Positions 1-10,040 of a stretch of DNA of 64,000 nucleotides are shown in pieces (the first letter of the stretch is position 1; the number at the start of each line of letters is the position of its first letter). Origin of the DNA: Sphingomonas sp. LHG3406-1 (lineage in GTDB: Bacteria > Pseudomonadota > Alphaproteobacteria > Sphingomonadales > Sphingomonadaceae); NCBI RefSeq assembly GCF_029637485.1, contig NZ_CP069128.1, positions 1,426,001 through 1,490,000 on the forward strand. The letters are read 5' to 3'. The position numbers were made by a program, and so were the translations under genes. The notes beneath the pieces were generated by a model, which was not told the origin of the DNA, made no database searches, and saw nothing but the letters and a program-made list of their open reading frames with translations.

Positions 1-848
1 ACTTCCTCGCCCAACGCCTCGATGTCCGCGCTGGTCGCGCTACCGAGGTTGAGGAGGAAGTTGCAATGTTTCTCGCTGACCTGCGCGTCGCCGATGGTCA
101 GGCCACGGCAGCCGGCGGCGTCGATCACTTCCCACGCCTTCTTCGGAAGCGGGTTCTTGAAGGTCGATCCGCCGGTCTTGGAACGCAGCGGCTGCGAGGC
201 TTCGCGGGCGGCGGCGATGCGGTCCATTTCGGCCTGCACGGCATCGGGTTCGGCCGGTGTACCGCGGAAGGTGGCGGAGACCACGGTGGCGCCGGCGGGC
301 AGTGCGCTGTGGCGGTAGGTGTAGCCGAGTTCGGCATTGGTGAGGGTGACCAGTTCGCCCGAGCGGAGGACGACGTCCGCCTCGACGAGGATGTCCTTGA
401 CCTCGCGGCCGTAGGCGCCGCCGTTCATGCGGACGAAGCCGCCGACGGTGCCGGGGATGGAGCGAAGGAACTCGATCCCGCCGATACCAGCGTCCCGGGC
501 CGAAGAGGAAACGAGGATGCCGGACGCGCCGCCACCGCATCTCAGCGTGACCTCGTCCAGCCGCTCGACGCTGGCGAACGGCTTGCCGAGGCGGATCACC
601 GCGCCGGGCACGCCGCCGTCGCGGACGATGAGGTTGGAGCCGAGACCGAGCGCCATCACCGGCGCCGCCGGGTCGAGTGCGCTCAGGAAAGCCTGGAGGT
701 CGGCGACGTCGGCGGGCTCGAACAGGGTCTCGGCCGGTCCGCCGGACTTGAACCAGACGAGCGGCGCGAGGGGAGCGCGCGAGGTGAGGCGGCCGCGGAT
801 GGGCTCCGCTCCCGTTTGCGGGAGGAGGGAATATGTGGACGTGCTCAT
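1..848 (-). CDS. murB: UDP-N-acetylenolpyruvoylglucosamine reductase MurB (partial)
   Basis: Reduces UDP-GlcNAc-enolpyruvate to UDP-MurNAc with FAD and NADPH in the cytosol, committing to peptidoglycan synthesis. About 282 residues are visible; the C-terminus lies beyond the left edge. The FAD-binding stretch SNLIVRDGG is at 71-79, SIPGTVGG at 130-137, the YRHS loop at 178-181 and the catalytic-serine motif GGSTFKNP near 226-233. The ATG at 848 overlaps the murC stop as ATGA, so translation is probably coupled. The first ~15 residues ([10 protein letters not shown]) are read from a CTCCCG/CGGGAG palindrome and look like an extension relative to the usual MurB start near PIRGRLT. Last gene of the dcw operon seen here. 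Confidence 0.95.
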   Translation of the reverse strand, partial: MSTSTYSLLPQTGAEPIRGRLTSRAPLAPLVWFKSGGPAETLFEPADVADLQAFLSALDPAAPVMALGLGSNLIVRDGGVPGAVIRLGKPFASVERLDEVTLRCGGGASGILVSSSARDAGIGGIEFLRSIPGTVGGFVRMNGGAYGREVKDILVEADVVLRSGELVTLTNAELGYTYRHSALPAGATVVSATFRGTPAEPDAVQAEMDRIAAAREASQPLRSKTGGSTFKNPLPKKAWEVIDAAGCRGLTIGDAQVSEKHCNFLLNLGSATSADIEALGEE

Positions 849-899
849 GCAGGCCCTCCCCCGACTTCTCCCGCACGCGGGAGGGGAGAGGATTTCCCG
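803..899. repeat. palindromic repeat pair across the murC/murB junction
   Basis: Two GC-rich hairpins lie in this stretch: CTCCCG-TTTG-CGGGAG at 809-824, and CTCCCGC-AC-GCGGGAG at 868-883 within a longer run of C/G-rich purine-pyrimidine tracts. The second encodes the last ~18 residues of MurC ([13 protein letters not shown]...) and the first encodes residues 8-15 of MurB; the ATGA junction lies between them. Such [13 protein letters not shown] tails are typical of sphingomonad interspersed palindromes read through in frame. The assignment to one repeat family is inference from pattern. Confidence 0.6.
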
Positions 900-2302
900 T
901 TCCGTTCCTGCCGGATCGCGTCGGCGAGGCCCGCCGCCCATTTGGTGATGTCGCCCGCGCCCATGCAGATGACGAGGTCGCCGTCGGCGGCAAGGTCGCG
1001 GAGCGTCCGGGCGAGGTCGCCGGCACCGCTGACGGTCTGGACCATGCGGTGGCCGTGCGCGCGGATGCCCTCGGCCAGCGCGGCGGCGTCGACGCCCTCG
1101 ATCGGCTCCTCGCCGGCGGCATAGACGGGCGCGACCAGCACCGCGTCGGCCTCGACGAAGGCGTTGGCGAAATCCTCCATCAGGTCGCGCAGGCGGGTGA
1201 AGCGGTGCGGCTGGACGACGGCGACGACGCGGCCCGCACTGGCGTCGCGGGCGGCGGAGAGGACGGCGCGGATCTCGACCGGATGGTGGGCATAATCGTC
1301 GATGATGATCGTGCCACCCACGTCGCCGACCCGGGTGAAGCGGCGCTTGACCCCGCCGAACCGCTCGAAGCCGCGGGCGATCACCTCGTCGGCAAGGCCG
1401 AGCTCCAGGCCGACCGCGACGGCCGCCAGCGCATTCTGGACATTGTGCCGACCGGGCATCGGAAGGCTGATCCCCTCGATCCGCCGCCGCTCGCCCGAGC
1501 GCTCCAGCACCAGCGCGTCGAACCGGACCATGCCGGCTTCCGTCACCACATTCTCGGCGCGGAGGTCGGCGGCGGCGGAGAAGCCGTAGGTGACGACCCG
1601 CCGGTCCTTGATCCGGCTCAAGAGGTTGGCGACCTCGGGATGGTCGATGCACATGACGGCGAGGCCGTAGAAGGGCACGTTCTCGACGAATTCGACGAAT
1701 GCGTCCTTGGCCCGGTCGAAGCTGCCGTAATGGTCGAGATGCTCGGGATCGATGTTGGTGACGACCGCGATGGTGCCGTCGAGGCGGAGGAAGCTGCCGT
1801 CGCTCTCGTCGGCCTCGACCACCATCCAGTCGCCCTTGCCGAGGCGGGCGTTGGAGCCATAGGCGTTGATGATCCCGCCGTTGATGACGGTCGGGTCGAG
1901 CCCGCCGGCATCGAGCAGCGCCGCGATCATCGAGGTCGTGGTCGTCTTGCCGTGGGTGCCGGCGACCGCGACCGTATTCTGCATCCGCATCAGCTCGGCG
2001 AGCATTTCGGCGCGGCGGACGCGTGGCAGGCGGCGTGTCGCGGCGGCCTGGACCTCGGGATTGTCGGCGCGGATGGCAGTCGAGCAGACGACCACGGCGG
2101 CGTCGCCGAGATTGTCGGCATCCTGGCCGATCATCACCGGGATGCCGGCCTTGCGCAGCCCTTCGGTGACGTAGCTTTCCGCCTGGTCCGAGCCCTGCAC
2201 CTTGTAGCCGAGGTGGTGCATGACCTCGGCGATGCCGGACATGCCGATGCCGCCGATGCCGACGAAATGGATGGTGCCGATGTCGCGGCCAAGCGCCTTC
2301 AT
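845..2302 (-). CDS. murC: UDP-N-acetylmuramate--L-alanine ligase MurC
   Basis: ATP-dependent cytosolic ligase that adds the first amino acid, L-alanine, to UDP-MurNAc. The 485 residues start with the nucleotide-sugar Rossmann motif GIGGIGMSG (15-23), followed by the Mur ligase P-loop GTHGKTTTT (~115) and the central-domain motif [11 protein letters not shown]. Start and stop overlap murG and murB by 4 bp each. The body ends where the family normally ends ([10 protein letters not shown]), but a further ~18-residue Pro/Gly-rich tail is encoded by a palindromic repeat, so the C-terminus is longer than usual and probably dispensable. Confidence 0.96.
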   Translation of the reverse strand: MKALGRDIGTIHFVGIGGIGMSGIAEVMHHLGYKVQGSDQAESYVTEGLRKAGIPVMIGQDADNLGDAAVVVCSTAIRADNPEVQAAATRRLPRVRRAEMLAELMRMQNTVAVAGTHGKTTTTSMIAALLDAGGLDPTVINGGIINAYGSNARLGKGDWMVVEADESDGSFLRLDGTIAVVTNIDPEHLDHYGSFDRAKDAFVEFVENVPFYGLAVMCIDHPEVANLLSRIKDRRVVTYGFSAAADLRAENVVTEAGMVRFDALVLERSGERRRIEGISLPMPGRHNVQNALAAVAVGLELGLADEVIARGFERFGGVKRRFTRVGDVGGTIIIDDYAHHPVEIRAVLSAARDASAGRVVAVVQPHRFTRLRDLMEDFANAFVEADAVLVAPVYAAGEEPIEGVDAAALAEGIRAHGHRMVQTVSGAGDLARTLRDLAADGDLVICMGAGDITKWAAGLADAIRQERNGKSSPLPRAGEVGGGPA

Positions 2303-3462
2303 GCGGCGGCTCCGGCGGGGGCGAGGCCAAGCACGGGCTCGGGCCTGGTGACGGCCTTGCCGACCATGGTCGGGGCCTCGCCGTTGCCGACCCGCTCGAC
2401 AAGGTCGGCGAGGTCGCGCGCGGCATGCGGGCGGCCGACCGACAGCGAGCGGCCGGCGGCATTGGCGAGCGCCTCGGGATCGTCGGCCAGCGCCTCAATC
2501 TGGCGGGCGAGCGTCTCCGGCTTGAACTGGCTCTGCGGGATCATCCGCGCCCCGCCGGCCCGTGCCAGCTCGCGGGCGTTGGCGGTCTGGTGGTCGTCGG
2601 TGGCGATCGGCAGCGGGATGAGAATGGCGGGACGCCCGGCGGCGGTCAGTTCCGCGATGGTCGAGGCGCCGGCACGGCCGATCATCAGGTGGCACTCGCC
2701 AAGCTTGGCGTCCATGTCCTGGAGATAGGTCGACAGCTCGGCCGGGATGCCGAGCGTGCGATAGGTCTCGCGCACCCGGTCGATGTCGTCGGCGCGGCAT
2801 TGCTGGACGACCTGCAGCCGGTGGCGGAGGGAGTCGGCAAGCGCGCCGAGACCGTTCGGCACCACCTCGCCCAGCACCGTCGCGCCCTGGCTTCCGCCAG
2901 TCACGAGCAGCTTCAGCGGCGCGACATCGTCGAACGCCGGAAAGGGCAGCTCGCCGAGCCGCACGATGCTCTCCCGCACGGGATTGCCGACCAGCACCAC
3001 CTTGTCGCGGTGCGCGGGCTTGAGCCGGTCGACCTGCTCATAGGCGGTAGCGATCGCCCTGGCTTCGCCCGCGAGCAGGCGGTTGACCCGGCCGAGCACG
3101 GCATTCTGCTCGTGCAGGACGGTCGGGATGCCGAGCGAGGAGGCCGCCAGCAGCGAGGGGAAGGCGGGATAGCCGCCGAAGCCGATCACGGCGTCGGGCC
3201 GATGCCGGCGGTAGATGGCCTTGGCTTCGCGCCGCCCGGCCATCACCGAGCGCAGCGCCTTCAGCATGCCCCACGGTGTCCTGGTCAGGCGGCCGGCGGG
3301 CAGGACATGCACTGGCACGTCCTCGAACAGGCCGGGGATCTTCGCGCCGCGCGCGTCGGTGATGAGCAAGACGCCATGCCCGCGCGCCTTCAGCTCGGCG
3401 GCGAGCGCATGGGCCGGGATCATGTGTCCGCCGGTACCCCCGGCGGCAAGGACGAAGTTCAT
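2299..3462 (-). CDS. murG: undecaprenyl-PP-MurNAc-pentapeptide GlcNAc transferase MurG
   Basis: Peripheral membrane GT28 glycosyltransferase that converts lipid I to lipid II on the inner face of the cytoplasmic membrane. The 387 residues show the N-terminal glycine-rich [10 protein letters not shown] loop (8-17), [13 protein letters not shown] in the acceptor domain, a GGSQGA loop and the UDP-GlcNAc-binding segment with [11 protein letters not shown]. It overlaps ftsW upstream and murC downstream by 4 bp, as throughout this operon. The length is slightly above the ~355-residue norm because of an Ala/Pro-rich C-terminal end. Confidence 0.96.
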   Translation of the reverse strand: MNFVLAAGGTGGHMIPAHALAAELKARGHGVLLITDARGAKIPGLFEDVPVHVLPAGRLTRTPWGMLKALRSVMAGRREAKAIYRRHRPDAVIGFGGYPAFPSLLAASSLGIPTVLHEQNAVLGRVNRLLAGEARAIATAYEQVDRLKPAHRDKVVLVGNPVRESIVRLGELPFPAFDDVAPLKLLVTGGSQGATVLGEVVPNGLGALADSLRHRLQVVQQCRADDIDRVRETYRTLGIPAELSTYLQDMDAKLGECHLMIGRAGASTIAELTAAGRPAILIPLPIATDDHQTANARELARAGGARMIPQSQFKPETLARQIEALADDPEALANAAGRSLSVGRPHAARDLADLVERVGNGEAPTMVGKAVTRPEPVLGLAPAGAAA

Positions 3463-4670
3463 GTGGCGGCGCGCTCCCCGCTCCAGGTCACGACATAGGG
3501 CGAGCGCTTCAGATAGGGGTTTCGGCGGGTGAAGGCGAGCAGCAGCCCCATGCCGATCGACAGCGCCAGCATCGAGCTTCCGCCGTAGGAAATGAACGGC
3601 AGGGTCATGCCCTTGGACGGGGCGAGCTGGACGTTGACCGCCATGTTGATCAGCGCCTGCAACCCGAACTGGGCGGCGAGGCCGGCGGCGGCGAGGATGG
3701 CGAAGGGCTCGTCCTCGTCGAGCAGCTTGACCAGCACGCGCACGACGATCGCGCAGTAGATGGCGGCGATGGCCATGCAGGCGATCAGCCCGAACTCCTC
3801 GCCGATGACCGAGAAGATATAGTCGGTGTGCGGCTCGGGGAGGTGGAACTTGCGGGTGCCGCCGCCCGGACCCATGCCGAGCAGGCCGCCGGCGGTCAGC
3901 GTGCGCATGGCGTTCTCGACCTGGAAATTGTCGCCCTCGCCAAACAGGAAGCCGTCGATCCGGACCGTCGCCACGTCATAGAAGAAATAGGCGAGGATCA
4001 CGCCGACGATCCCGCCGATGGCCATGCCGGCGAGCAGGCGGAGGTTGGCACCGGCGATGGCGATCATCGCGACCCAGACCGCGCCGAAGATGATGGTCGA
4101 GCCGAAGTCGGGCTGAAGCATCAGCAGCACGGCAACGAGGCCGGTCAGCGCCGCCGACAGCATCATCACCGGCAGGCCGCGGTCCTTCTCCTTGAGGCTG
4201 AGGAGCCAGGCGACCGTGACGATGAAGAAGGGCTTGAGGAATTCGGACGGCTGCAGCTGGGTGAAGCCGAGGCCGATCCAGCGTTTCGCCCCGTTCACTT
4301 CCTGGCCGATAACCGGGATCAGGATCATCATGCCGATGCAGATGGCGGCGCCGAGCGCGCACAGGCGCTTCAGCTGCTCGCGGGGCAACATGGAGATGAA
4401 GATCATCACCGGCACGGAGAGCGCCAGCCAGACCAGCTGACGGTAGAAATGATAGAGCGGCGGGAAGGTGACGGCGCCTCCCGAATAGCGCTGCGCGGCG
4501 GCCGGCGAGGCGGCGGCGACGGCGACCAGCCCGACCGCGATCAGCACCGCGACGAGCACCAGCAGGACCCGGTCGATCTCCCAGAACCAGCGGCCGAGCG
4601 CCGAGCGGTCGGCGCGGCCATAGCGATTCGACGTGTCGATCGGGAAAGCCTTGGCGAGCTTCAGATTCAC
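3459..4670 (-). CDS. ftsW: septal peptidoglycan polymerase FtsW (SEDS family)
   Basis: Integral membrane SEDS glycosyltransferase that polymerises lipid II at the septum with its partner FtsI, encoded in the same operon. The 403 residues contain about ten hydrophobic segments. Family signatures include VNGAKRWIGLG, LQPSEFLKPF, LQPDFGS, DYIFSVIGEEFG and the C-terminal PFISYGGSSMLA. The N-terminal ~45 residues are polar and cytosolic. The gene lies between murD and murG with 4-bp overlaps on both sides. Assignment to FtsW rather than RodA follows from the dcw context. Confidence 0.95.
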   Translation of the reverse strand: MNLKLAKAFPIDTSNRYGRADRSALGRWFWEIDRVLLVLVAVLIAVGLVAVAAASPAAAQRYSGGAVTFPPLYHFYRQLVWLALSVPVMIFISMLPREQLKRLCALGAAICIGMMILIPVIGQEVNGAKRWIGLGFTQLQPSEFLKPFFIVTVAWLLSLKEKDRGLPVMMLSAALTGLVAVLLMLQPDFGSTIIFGAVWVAMIAIAGANLRLLAGMAIGGIVGVILAYFFYDVATVRIDGFLFGEGDNFQVENAMRTLTAGGLLGMGPGGGTRKFHLPEPHTDYIFSVIGEEFGLIACMAIAAIYCAIVVRVLVKLLDEDEPFAILAAAGLAAQFGLQALINMAVNVQLAPSKGMTLPFISYGGSSMLALSIGMGLLLAFTRRNPYLKRSPYVVTWSGERAAT

Positions 4671-6154
4671 AGGTCCCCCACAATCCGCCGGAAGGCGTCC
4701 CCGCGTGCCTCGAAATCACGAAACTGGTCGAAGGAAGCGCAGGCCGGGGAGAGTAGAACCGTCTCGCCGGGAAGTGAATCCTCCGCCGCGCATTTCACCG
4801 CATTTTCCAGCGTTTCCGCGCGGGTGACCGCGACTCCGCGCGCTTCGAGCAGATCGGCGAACATCGGCCCCGCCTCGCCGATGGTGTAGGCGTGGGCGAC
4901 GTTGGCGAGGTGATCGGCGGTCTGCCCGAGTGATTTGGTCTTCGCCTGCCCACCGACGATCCAGCGGATGCGCGGATAAGCGGCGAGCGCAGGAGCGGCG
5001 GCTTCGGCGTTGGTGGCCTTGCTGTCGTTGACGAACAGCGTGCCATTCAGCTCCCGCACACGCTCCATGCGGTGGGGCAAGCCAGGGTAGCTCATCAGGC
5101 CTTCAACGATCGCGCCGAGGTCCGCGCCAGCCAGCTGGCTGGCGACAAAGGCGACGCACGCGTTCCAGGCGTTGTGCGGGCCTTGCAGCGCCGGCCAGTC
5201 GGCTTGCGGCGTGACTCGGCGGCCGTCGAGATAAAGCGCGCCCGCCGAAAAGCTCACGCCGCGATCCCAGACCGTATCGACCAGCACCTGATGTTCGGAA
5301 AGGCCCCGCCCCTCGGCGACGAGATCGTCGAGGAAGTTGCCGATCTGATCTTCCTCGGGTCCATTGGGGTCGCCGATCACCGCCGGTCGCCCCGGCGACT
5401 GCATCGCGAACAGCCGCAGCTTGGAGCGACCATAAGCCTCGAAGCTGTCGTAGCGGTCGAGGTGATCGGGCGTGATGTTGAGCAGCACCGCGACGTCGCA
5501 ATCGAGGCTCTGCGTCAGGTCGATCTGGTAGCTCGACAGCTCCAGCACATAGACCCCGCCTTTCTGCAGCGGGTCCTGCGCAAGGATCGGCAGCCCGATG
5601 TTGCCGCCCATTGCCGTAGGAATTTCAGCGGTGTCGAGGATGTGGTGGACCAACGCGGTCGTGGTGCTCTTGCCGTTGGTCCCGGTGATTCCGACCACCT
5701 TGTGCGGCGGAAGCTCGGCCCGGGCGCGGGCGAACAGCTCGATGTCGCCGATGATCTCCACCCCCGCCTCGCGGGCGCGGGCGGCGAGCGGATGTGTGTT
5801 GAGCGGCACGCCCGGCGAGACGACGAGGCTGTCGAACCGGGTGAGGTCGTCTAGGGGCGCGATCTCCAGAACCTCTCCGTCGCGAAGCGATGGGGAGGGG
5901 GATCGCTCAGCCGAAGGCTGAGTGGTGGAGGGGCCGTCCGCAGCGCCGCTGGCCCCTCCGTCCGCGCTTCGCGCTGCCACCTCCCCATTGCTTCGCGACA
6001 GGGAGGTTCGAAGTCCCTCCCGCGCCTCCTCCTTCTCGTCCCACGCCGTCACCCGCGCCCCGCTAGCCAGCAGCGCGCGCACGGCCGCTTGTCCCGACCG
6101 CGCGAGGCCGTAGACGGCGTAATGCTTGCCCGCCCAGGCCCTGGCCGTGATCAC
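4667..6154 (-). CDS. murD: UDP-N-acetylmuramoylalanine--D-glutamate ligase MurD with repeat-derived insertion
   Basis: ATP-dependent ligase that adds D-Glu to UDP-MurNAc-L-Ala. The GTG at 6154 overlaps the mraY stop as GTGA, giving 495 residues. Motifs: N-terminal YGLARSG (14-20), Mur P-loop [32 protein letters not shown] and a C-terminal [10 protein letters not shown]. Residues ~49-96 (from [12 protein letters not shown] to SLRDGEVLE) do not belong to the fold. They are encoded exactly by an inverted pair of palindromic repeats (5869-6009, 141 bp, frame kept) set in the uridine-nucleotide domain, between [11 protein letters not shown] and [12 protein letters not shown]. The gene must be functional because the pathway is essential and no other copy is seen here. 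Confidence 0.95.
   Translation of the reverse strand: MITARAWAGKHYAVYGLARSGQAAVRALLASGARVTAWDEKEEAREGLRTSLSRSNGEVAARSADGGASGAADGPSTTQPSAERSPSPSLRDGEVLEIAPLDDLTRFDSLVVSPGVPLNTHPLAARAREAGVEIIGDIELFARARAELPPHKVVGITGTNGKSTTTALVHHILDTAEIPTAMGGNIGLPILAQDPLQKGGVYVLELSSYQIDLTQSLDCDVAVLLNITPDHLDRYDSFEAYGRSKLRLFAMQSPGRPAVIGDPNGPEEDQIGNFLDDLVAEGRGLSEHQVLVDTVWDRGVSFSAGALYLDGRRVTPQADWPALQGPHNAWNACVAFVASQLAGADLGAIVEGLMSYPGLPHRMERVRELNGTLFVNDSKATNAEAAAPALAAYPRIRWIVGGQAKTKSLGQTADHLANVAHAYTIGEAGPMFADLLEARGVAVTRAETLENAVKCAAEDSLPGETVLLSPACASFDQFRDFEARGDAFRRIVGDL
5869..5934 (+). repeat. double-hairpin palindromic repeat, copy E1 (in murD)
   Basis: This 66-nt copy runs from GAACCTCTCC to GGAGGGGCC. Hairpin 1 pairs CCTCTCCGTCGC with GCGATGGGGAGG around a GAA loop. 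Hairpin 2 pairs ATCGCTCAGCC with GGCTGAGTGGT, also around GAA. It shares its layout with E3 and E4 near the DUF559 gene. Read on the minus strand in the murD frame it gives the peptide GPSTTQP, which is also found at the C-terminus of the DUF559 protein. Confidence 0.9.
5951..6009 (-). repeat. double-hairpin palindromic repeat, copy E2 (in murD)
   Basis: This 59-nt copy is in inverted orientation to E1, 16 bp away. On the minus strand it starts GAACCTCCCTGTCGC-GAA-GCAATGGGGAGG and ends GGAGGGGCC. The second hairpin is weaker (GCGC-GAA-GCGC with an adjacent A/G mismatch), so this arm has decayed relative to E1, E3 and E4. E1 plus E2 together span 141 bp (47 codons) and keep murD in frame. Confidence 0.85.
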
Positions 6155-7221
6155 CTGAGCTTGAGGGTCGAGAGCCCGGCCAGCGCCAGCACGAAGGCGA
6201 TGATCCAGAATCGGATTACCACCGTCGGCTCGCTCCAGCCCTTGTGCTCGAAATGGTGGTGGATGGGGGCCATCAGGAATACCCGGCGGCCGGTGCGCTT
6301 GTAGACGGCGACCTGGACGATGACGGACATCGCCTCGACCACGAACAGTCCGCCGATCAGCGCCAGCACGAACTCGTGATGCGCCGCGACCGCCACGGCG
6401 CCAAGCGCTCCGCCCAGCGCAAGGCTGCCGGTGTCGCCCATGAAGACGGCGGCCGGGGGCGCGTTGAACCACAGGAAGGCGAGGCAGGCGCCGACAATGG
6501 CCAGCAGCAGCACGGTGACGTCGCCGACGCCCGGCACGTGCGGAATGCCGAGATAGGGCGCAAAGCGCGCGTCGCCGCACAGATAGACGATGAGGGTGAA
6601 GGCGAGCGCGGCGATCACCACCGGCATGGTGGCAAGGCCGTCGAGGCCATCAGTCAGGTTCACCGCATTGCCGAAGGCGACGATGACGAAGGCGCCAAAG
6701 ACGACGTAGAACCAGCCGATGTCCATCACCGGGCCCTGGACGAACGGAAGGTAGAGGTTCGTCCCCGACACGCGCACCATCAGCCAGGTGGCAAATCCGG
6801 CGATAAGGAATTCGAGCGCCAGCCGCACCTTGCCGGGGATGCCGGCGTGATGGGCCTTCTTCACCTTGTCGTAATCGTCGAGGAAGCCGATCGCGCCAAA
6901 GCCGCCGGTGACCAGCAGGCAGGCCCAGACATAGGGGCTCCGCAGGTCCATCCACAGCAGGCAGGCGATGGTCATCGACACGAGGATGAGCAGCCCGCCC
7001 ATGGTCGGCGTGCCGCGCTTGGCGAGATGGCTCTGCGGACCGTCGGCGCGGATCGGCTGGCCCTTGCCTTGTCGGACCCGCAGCCAGTTGATGAACCAGG
7101 GGCCGAGCAGCAGCCCGATGGCGAGCGCCGTCGCCGTCGCCGCGCCGGCCCGGAAGCTGATGTAGCGAACGAGGTTCAGAAGGCCCGGAAAGCCGAGATA
7201 TTCCGCAATCAGGTAGAGCAT
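6151..7221 (-). CDS. mraY: phospho-MurNAc-pentapeptide transferase MraY
   Basis: Integral membrane enzyme that moves phospho-MurNAc-pentapeptide from UDP to undecaprenyl phosphate, making lipid I. The 356 residues form ten predicted membrane helices. Catalytic and Mg-binding signatures are present: [18 protein letters not shown] and the histidine-rich [11 protein letters not shown] loop near the C-terminus. The N-terminus ([10 protein letters not shown]) matches the usual family start. It overlaps murF by 13 bp and murD by 4 bp. Confidence 0.97.
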   Translation of the reverse strand: MLYLIAEYLGFPGLLNLVRYISFRAGAATATALAIGLLLGPWFINWLRVRQGKGQPIRADGPQSHLAKRGTPTMGGLLILVSMTIACLLWMDLRSPYVWACLLVTGGFGAIGFLDDYDKVKKAHHAGIPGKVRLALEFLIAGFATWLMVRVSGTNLYLPFVQGPVMDIGWFYVVFGAFVIVAFGNAVNLTDGLDGLATMPVVIAALAFTLIVYLCGDARFAPYLGIPHVPGVGDVTVLLLAIVGACLAFLWFNAPPAAVFMGDTGSLALGGALGAVAVAAHHEFVLALIGGLFVVEAMSVIVQVAVYKRTGRRVFLMAPIHHHFEHKGWSEPTVVIRFWIIAFVLALAGLSTLKLR

Positions 7222-8600
7222 GTCGCGGCGCCCCCTGCCACCCGCTCCACCAGGGAAGCAAGGCCTATGCCGTTGGACGCCTTCACAAGCACCGCATCGC
7301 CCGGGCCGAGCCGAGCCAGCAGCGCGTCGGTCGCCTCGGCGGCGTTCGCGACCATCGTCACGGGCAGCCCGTCGCCGATGGCGTCCGCCAGCGGCCGGGT
7401 CGCTTCGCCGACCAGGATCAGTTCGGCAACACCCGCCGCGATCACCGCGGGCGCAAGCCCGGCATGGGCGTCGTCGCTATGCTCGCCAAGCTCCAGCATG
7501 GTGCCGAGCACGGCGAGGCGGCGGCCCTCGATCTTCTCGTCGGCGAGGCTGCGCAGAGTCGCGGCCATGCTGGCGGGATTGGCATTGTAGCTTTCGTCGA
7601 TGAGCAGCGCGGTGCCGCCGGCGACCGCGATCCGGTGGCGCTCGCCCCGGCCCTTCAGCCCACCCATGTCGCCGAGCGCGAGACCGGCGGCGGCAAGATC
7701 GGCCCCGGCCGCCTCGACCGCGGCGAGCACGGCAAGGCTGTTCGACACCCAGTGATCGCCGGGCTGGGCGATATTGTAGGTGAGGTCGGCGCTTGCCAGC
7801 CGAGCGGTGACGAGGCTCCCGCCAGCGTCGCTGCGGACCGCATGCAGCGCGGTGATGTCCGCATCGCCCGAGCCGAAGGTGAGGATGGTCTCGGCATGGC
7901 GCCGCGCGGCGCGGAGGATGCGGTCGCGGTAGGGCGTGTCGTTTGGGATGATCGCCGTGCCGCCCGGCTCCAGGCTCTCGAAGATCTCGGACTTGGCGTC
8001 GGCGATCGCCTCCATCGACCCGAGGTTCTCGATGTGCGCGGGGGCGATGGCGGTGATCAGCGCGATGTGCGGGCGGACGAGGGCGGTCAGCGCGCGGATC
8101 TCGCCCTCGTTGTTCATGCCCATCTCGAACACGCCATAGATGCTGTCGCGCGGCATCCGGGCGAGGCTCAAGGGGACCCCGGTGTGATTGTTGTAGCTCT
8201 TCAGCGATCGGTGGACCCGCCCCGGATAGCGGCGGGCAAGCGCGGCGGCGAGCGCTTCCTTGGTGCTCGTCTTGCCGACCGAGCCGGTGACCCCGAGCAC
8301 CTTGCCCTGCATCCGCGCACGGCTGGCCCTGGCGAGCGCCTCGAGGGCCGCGGGCACGTCCGCGACCAGCAGGTGCGGACCGTCGACGGGACGGCTGACC
8401 AGAGAGGCGGCGGCGCCCCGCTCCTGCGCTCTGGCGATGAAATCGTGGCCGTCGGCGACGGTGCCCGGCATGGCGACGAACAGCCAGCCCGGCTCCACCT
8501 CGCGGCTGTCGAAGGTGATCCCGGTGACTTCGAAGGGCGCGGTGGCGGTGCCGCCGGTGGCGGCTTCGATCTCGGCGCTGGTCCAGAGGGGCGCGCTCAC
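7209..8600 (-). CDS. murF: UDP-MurNAc-tripeptide--D-Ala-D-Ala ligase MurF
   Basis: Cytosolic ligase that finishes the UDP-MurNAc-pentapeptide by adding D-Ala-D-Ala. The 463 residues show the three Mur ligase domains: an N-terminal UDP-binding part ([16 protein letters not shown]), the ATPase domain with P-loop [15 protein letters not shown], the motif GMNNEGEI, and a C-terminal domain with [11 protein letters not shown] and the late motif [11 protein letters not shown]. It overlaps murE by 4 bp and mraY by 13 bp. Confidence 0.96.
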   Translation of the reverse strand: MSAPLWTSAEIEAATGGTATAPFEVTGITFDSREVEPGWLFVAMPGTVADGHDFIARAQERGAAASLVSRPVDGPHLLVADVPAALEALARASRARMQGKVLGVTGSVGKTSTKEALAAALARRYPGRVHRSLKSYNNHTGVPLSLARMPRDSIYGVFEMGMNNEGEIRALTALVRPHIALITAIAPAHIENLGSMEAIADAKSEIFESLEPGGTAIIPNDTPYRDRILRAARRHAETILTFGSGDADITALHAVRSDAGGSLVTARLASADLTYNIAQPGDHWVSNSLAVLAAVEAAGADLAAAGLALGDMGGLKGRGERHRIAVAGGTALLIDESYNANPASMAATLRSLADEKIEGRRLAVLGTMLELGEHSDDAHAGLAPAVIAAGVAELILVGEATRPLADAIGDGLPVTMVANAAEATDALLARLGPGDAVLVKASNGIGLASLVERVAGGAATCST

Positions 8601-10033
8601 GCCGTCACCTCCCGCGCGACCTGCGCGTCGTCGAACGGCATCGCCTTGTTCCCGATCACCTGCACCGTCTCATGTCCCTTGCCGGCGAGCAGCACGATGT
8701 CGCCGTCACGCGCTTCGGCGATGGCGGCAGCGATGGCTTCGCGGCGCCCGCCGATCTCCCGCGCGCCCGGCGCTCCTTCGAGCACGGCGCGGCGGATGGC
8801 GGCCGGGTCCTCGGTACGCGGATTGTCGTCGGTGACGATGACCAGATCGCTGCCCGCGGCCGCCACCCGGCCCATCTCCGGCCGCTTGCCCTGGTCGCGG
8901 TCGCCGCCGGCACCGAACAGGGTGATCAGCCGGCCTTCCACATGCGGCCGGAGCGCGGCGATCGCGGCTTCCAGCGCATCGGCCGTATGGGCGTAATCGA
9001 CATAGACTGGCGCGCCGGCGCGCGTGATCACCGCCCGCTCGAGCCGCCCGCGCACCGGGCTCAGCCGTGCGCAGCCCGCCAGCGTCTGCGCCCACGTGCC
9101 GCCCGTCGCCAGCACGAGTCCGGCCGAAACCAGCACGTTCGCCGCCTGGTAGGCGCCGATCAGCGGCAGCTTGAGCGTATAGTCCTTGCCGCCATGGCCG
9201 AGCACGAGGGTCTGCCCCAGCGGGCTCGGCGTCTGGCGCTTGAGATCGATCGTCTCGCCACCCGGCCCGACCGTCAGCAACCTGAGGCCGCGGCGGCGGG
9301 CGCGCGCGATCACGTCGGCGCTTTTCGGATCGGCAGTCCACACCACCACCGCGCCATCGTCCGCAACCACTTCGTCGAACAGGCGCATCTTGGCCTCGAA
9401 ATAGGCCCCCATCGTGCCATGATAGTCGAGGTGATCGCGGGAAAAGTTGGTGAAGGCGGCGGCGGCGACCTTCGGGCCCTCGCTGCGATACTGGTCGAGA
9501 CCGTGGCTCGACGCCTCATAGGCGACATGGCTGATGCCGAGCTTCTTCAGCCCCGACATGTTGCTGAGGAAGGTGACGATGTCAGGCGTGGTCAGCCCGG
9601 TCTTCACCTGGTCGTCGGCGGTGGTCACCCCAAGCGTCCCGACCGAGGCCGAGCGCTGGCCCGCCATGCGCCACAGCTGGCGGGTCATCTCGACCGTCGA
9701 GGTCTTGCCATTGGTCCCGGTGACCGCGGCCATCACCTCCGGATAGGGGGCGAAGAAGCGGGCGGCGACGGCGGCGAAACGCTGGCGCGGCTCGGCATCG
9801 GCGATGTGCAGCGCGCCGTCGACCGTCGCCTCCGGCCGGGCGATCACCGCCACCGCACCGCCGGCGATGGCGTCCGGAATGAAATCCTCGCCGTTTCGGG
9901 CCGAGCCGCGGAAGGCGCCGAACACCGTGCCCGGCGCGACCTTGCGATGGTCAATGGCGAAGCCGGTGACCTCCGCTGCCAAGGCCGCCGGGTCGGCGTC
10001 GGCGGGGACGTCGATGAGGTCGGACAATCGCAT
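8597..10033 (-). CDS. murE: UDP-MurNAc-tripeptide synthetase MurE (meso-DAP-adding)
   Basis: Adds the third stem-peptide residue. The 478 residues carry the P-loop GTNGKTSTVEM, the substrate motif YEASSHGLDQYR, FTNFSRDHLDYHGTM, and in the C-terminal domain the DNPRTEDP signature. DNPR is the family hallmark for meso-diaminopimelate rather than lysine, as expected for a Gram-negative cell. The start at 10033 is 7 bp after the ftsI stop, the only non-overlapping junction in this part of the operon. Confidence 0.96.
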   Translation of the reverse strand: MRLSDLIDVPADADPAALAAEVTGFAIDHRKVAPGTVFGAFRGSARNGEDFIPDAIAGGAVAVIARPEATVDGALHIADAEPRQRFAAVAARFFAPYPEVMAAVTGTNGKTSTVEMTRQLWRMAGQRSASVGTLGVTTADDQVKTGLTTPDIVTFLSNMSGLKKLGISHVAYEASSHGLDQYRSEGPKVAAAAFTNFSRDHLDYHGTMGAYFEAKMRLFDEVVADDGAVVVWTADPKSADVIARARRRGLRLLTVGPGGETIDLKRQTPSPLGQTLVLGHGGKDYTLKLPLIGAYQAANVLVSAGLVLATGGTWAQTLAGCARLSPVRGRLERAVITRAGAPVYVDYAHTADALEAAIAALRPHVEGRLITLFGAGGDRDQGKRPEMGRVAAAGSDLVIVTDDNPRTEDPAAIRRAVLEGAPGAREIGGRREAIAAAIAEARDGDIVLLAGKGHETVQVIGNKAMPFDDAQVAREVTA

Positions 10034-10040
10034 CGGGGAC

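Noticed and set aside
833..2728. Long plus-strand open frame (631 codons) opposite murC and murG
   Set aside because: High-GC shadow: Asp/Gly/Ala/Arg/His-rich composition, no family motif, and the opposite frames encode clear MurC and MurG.
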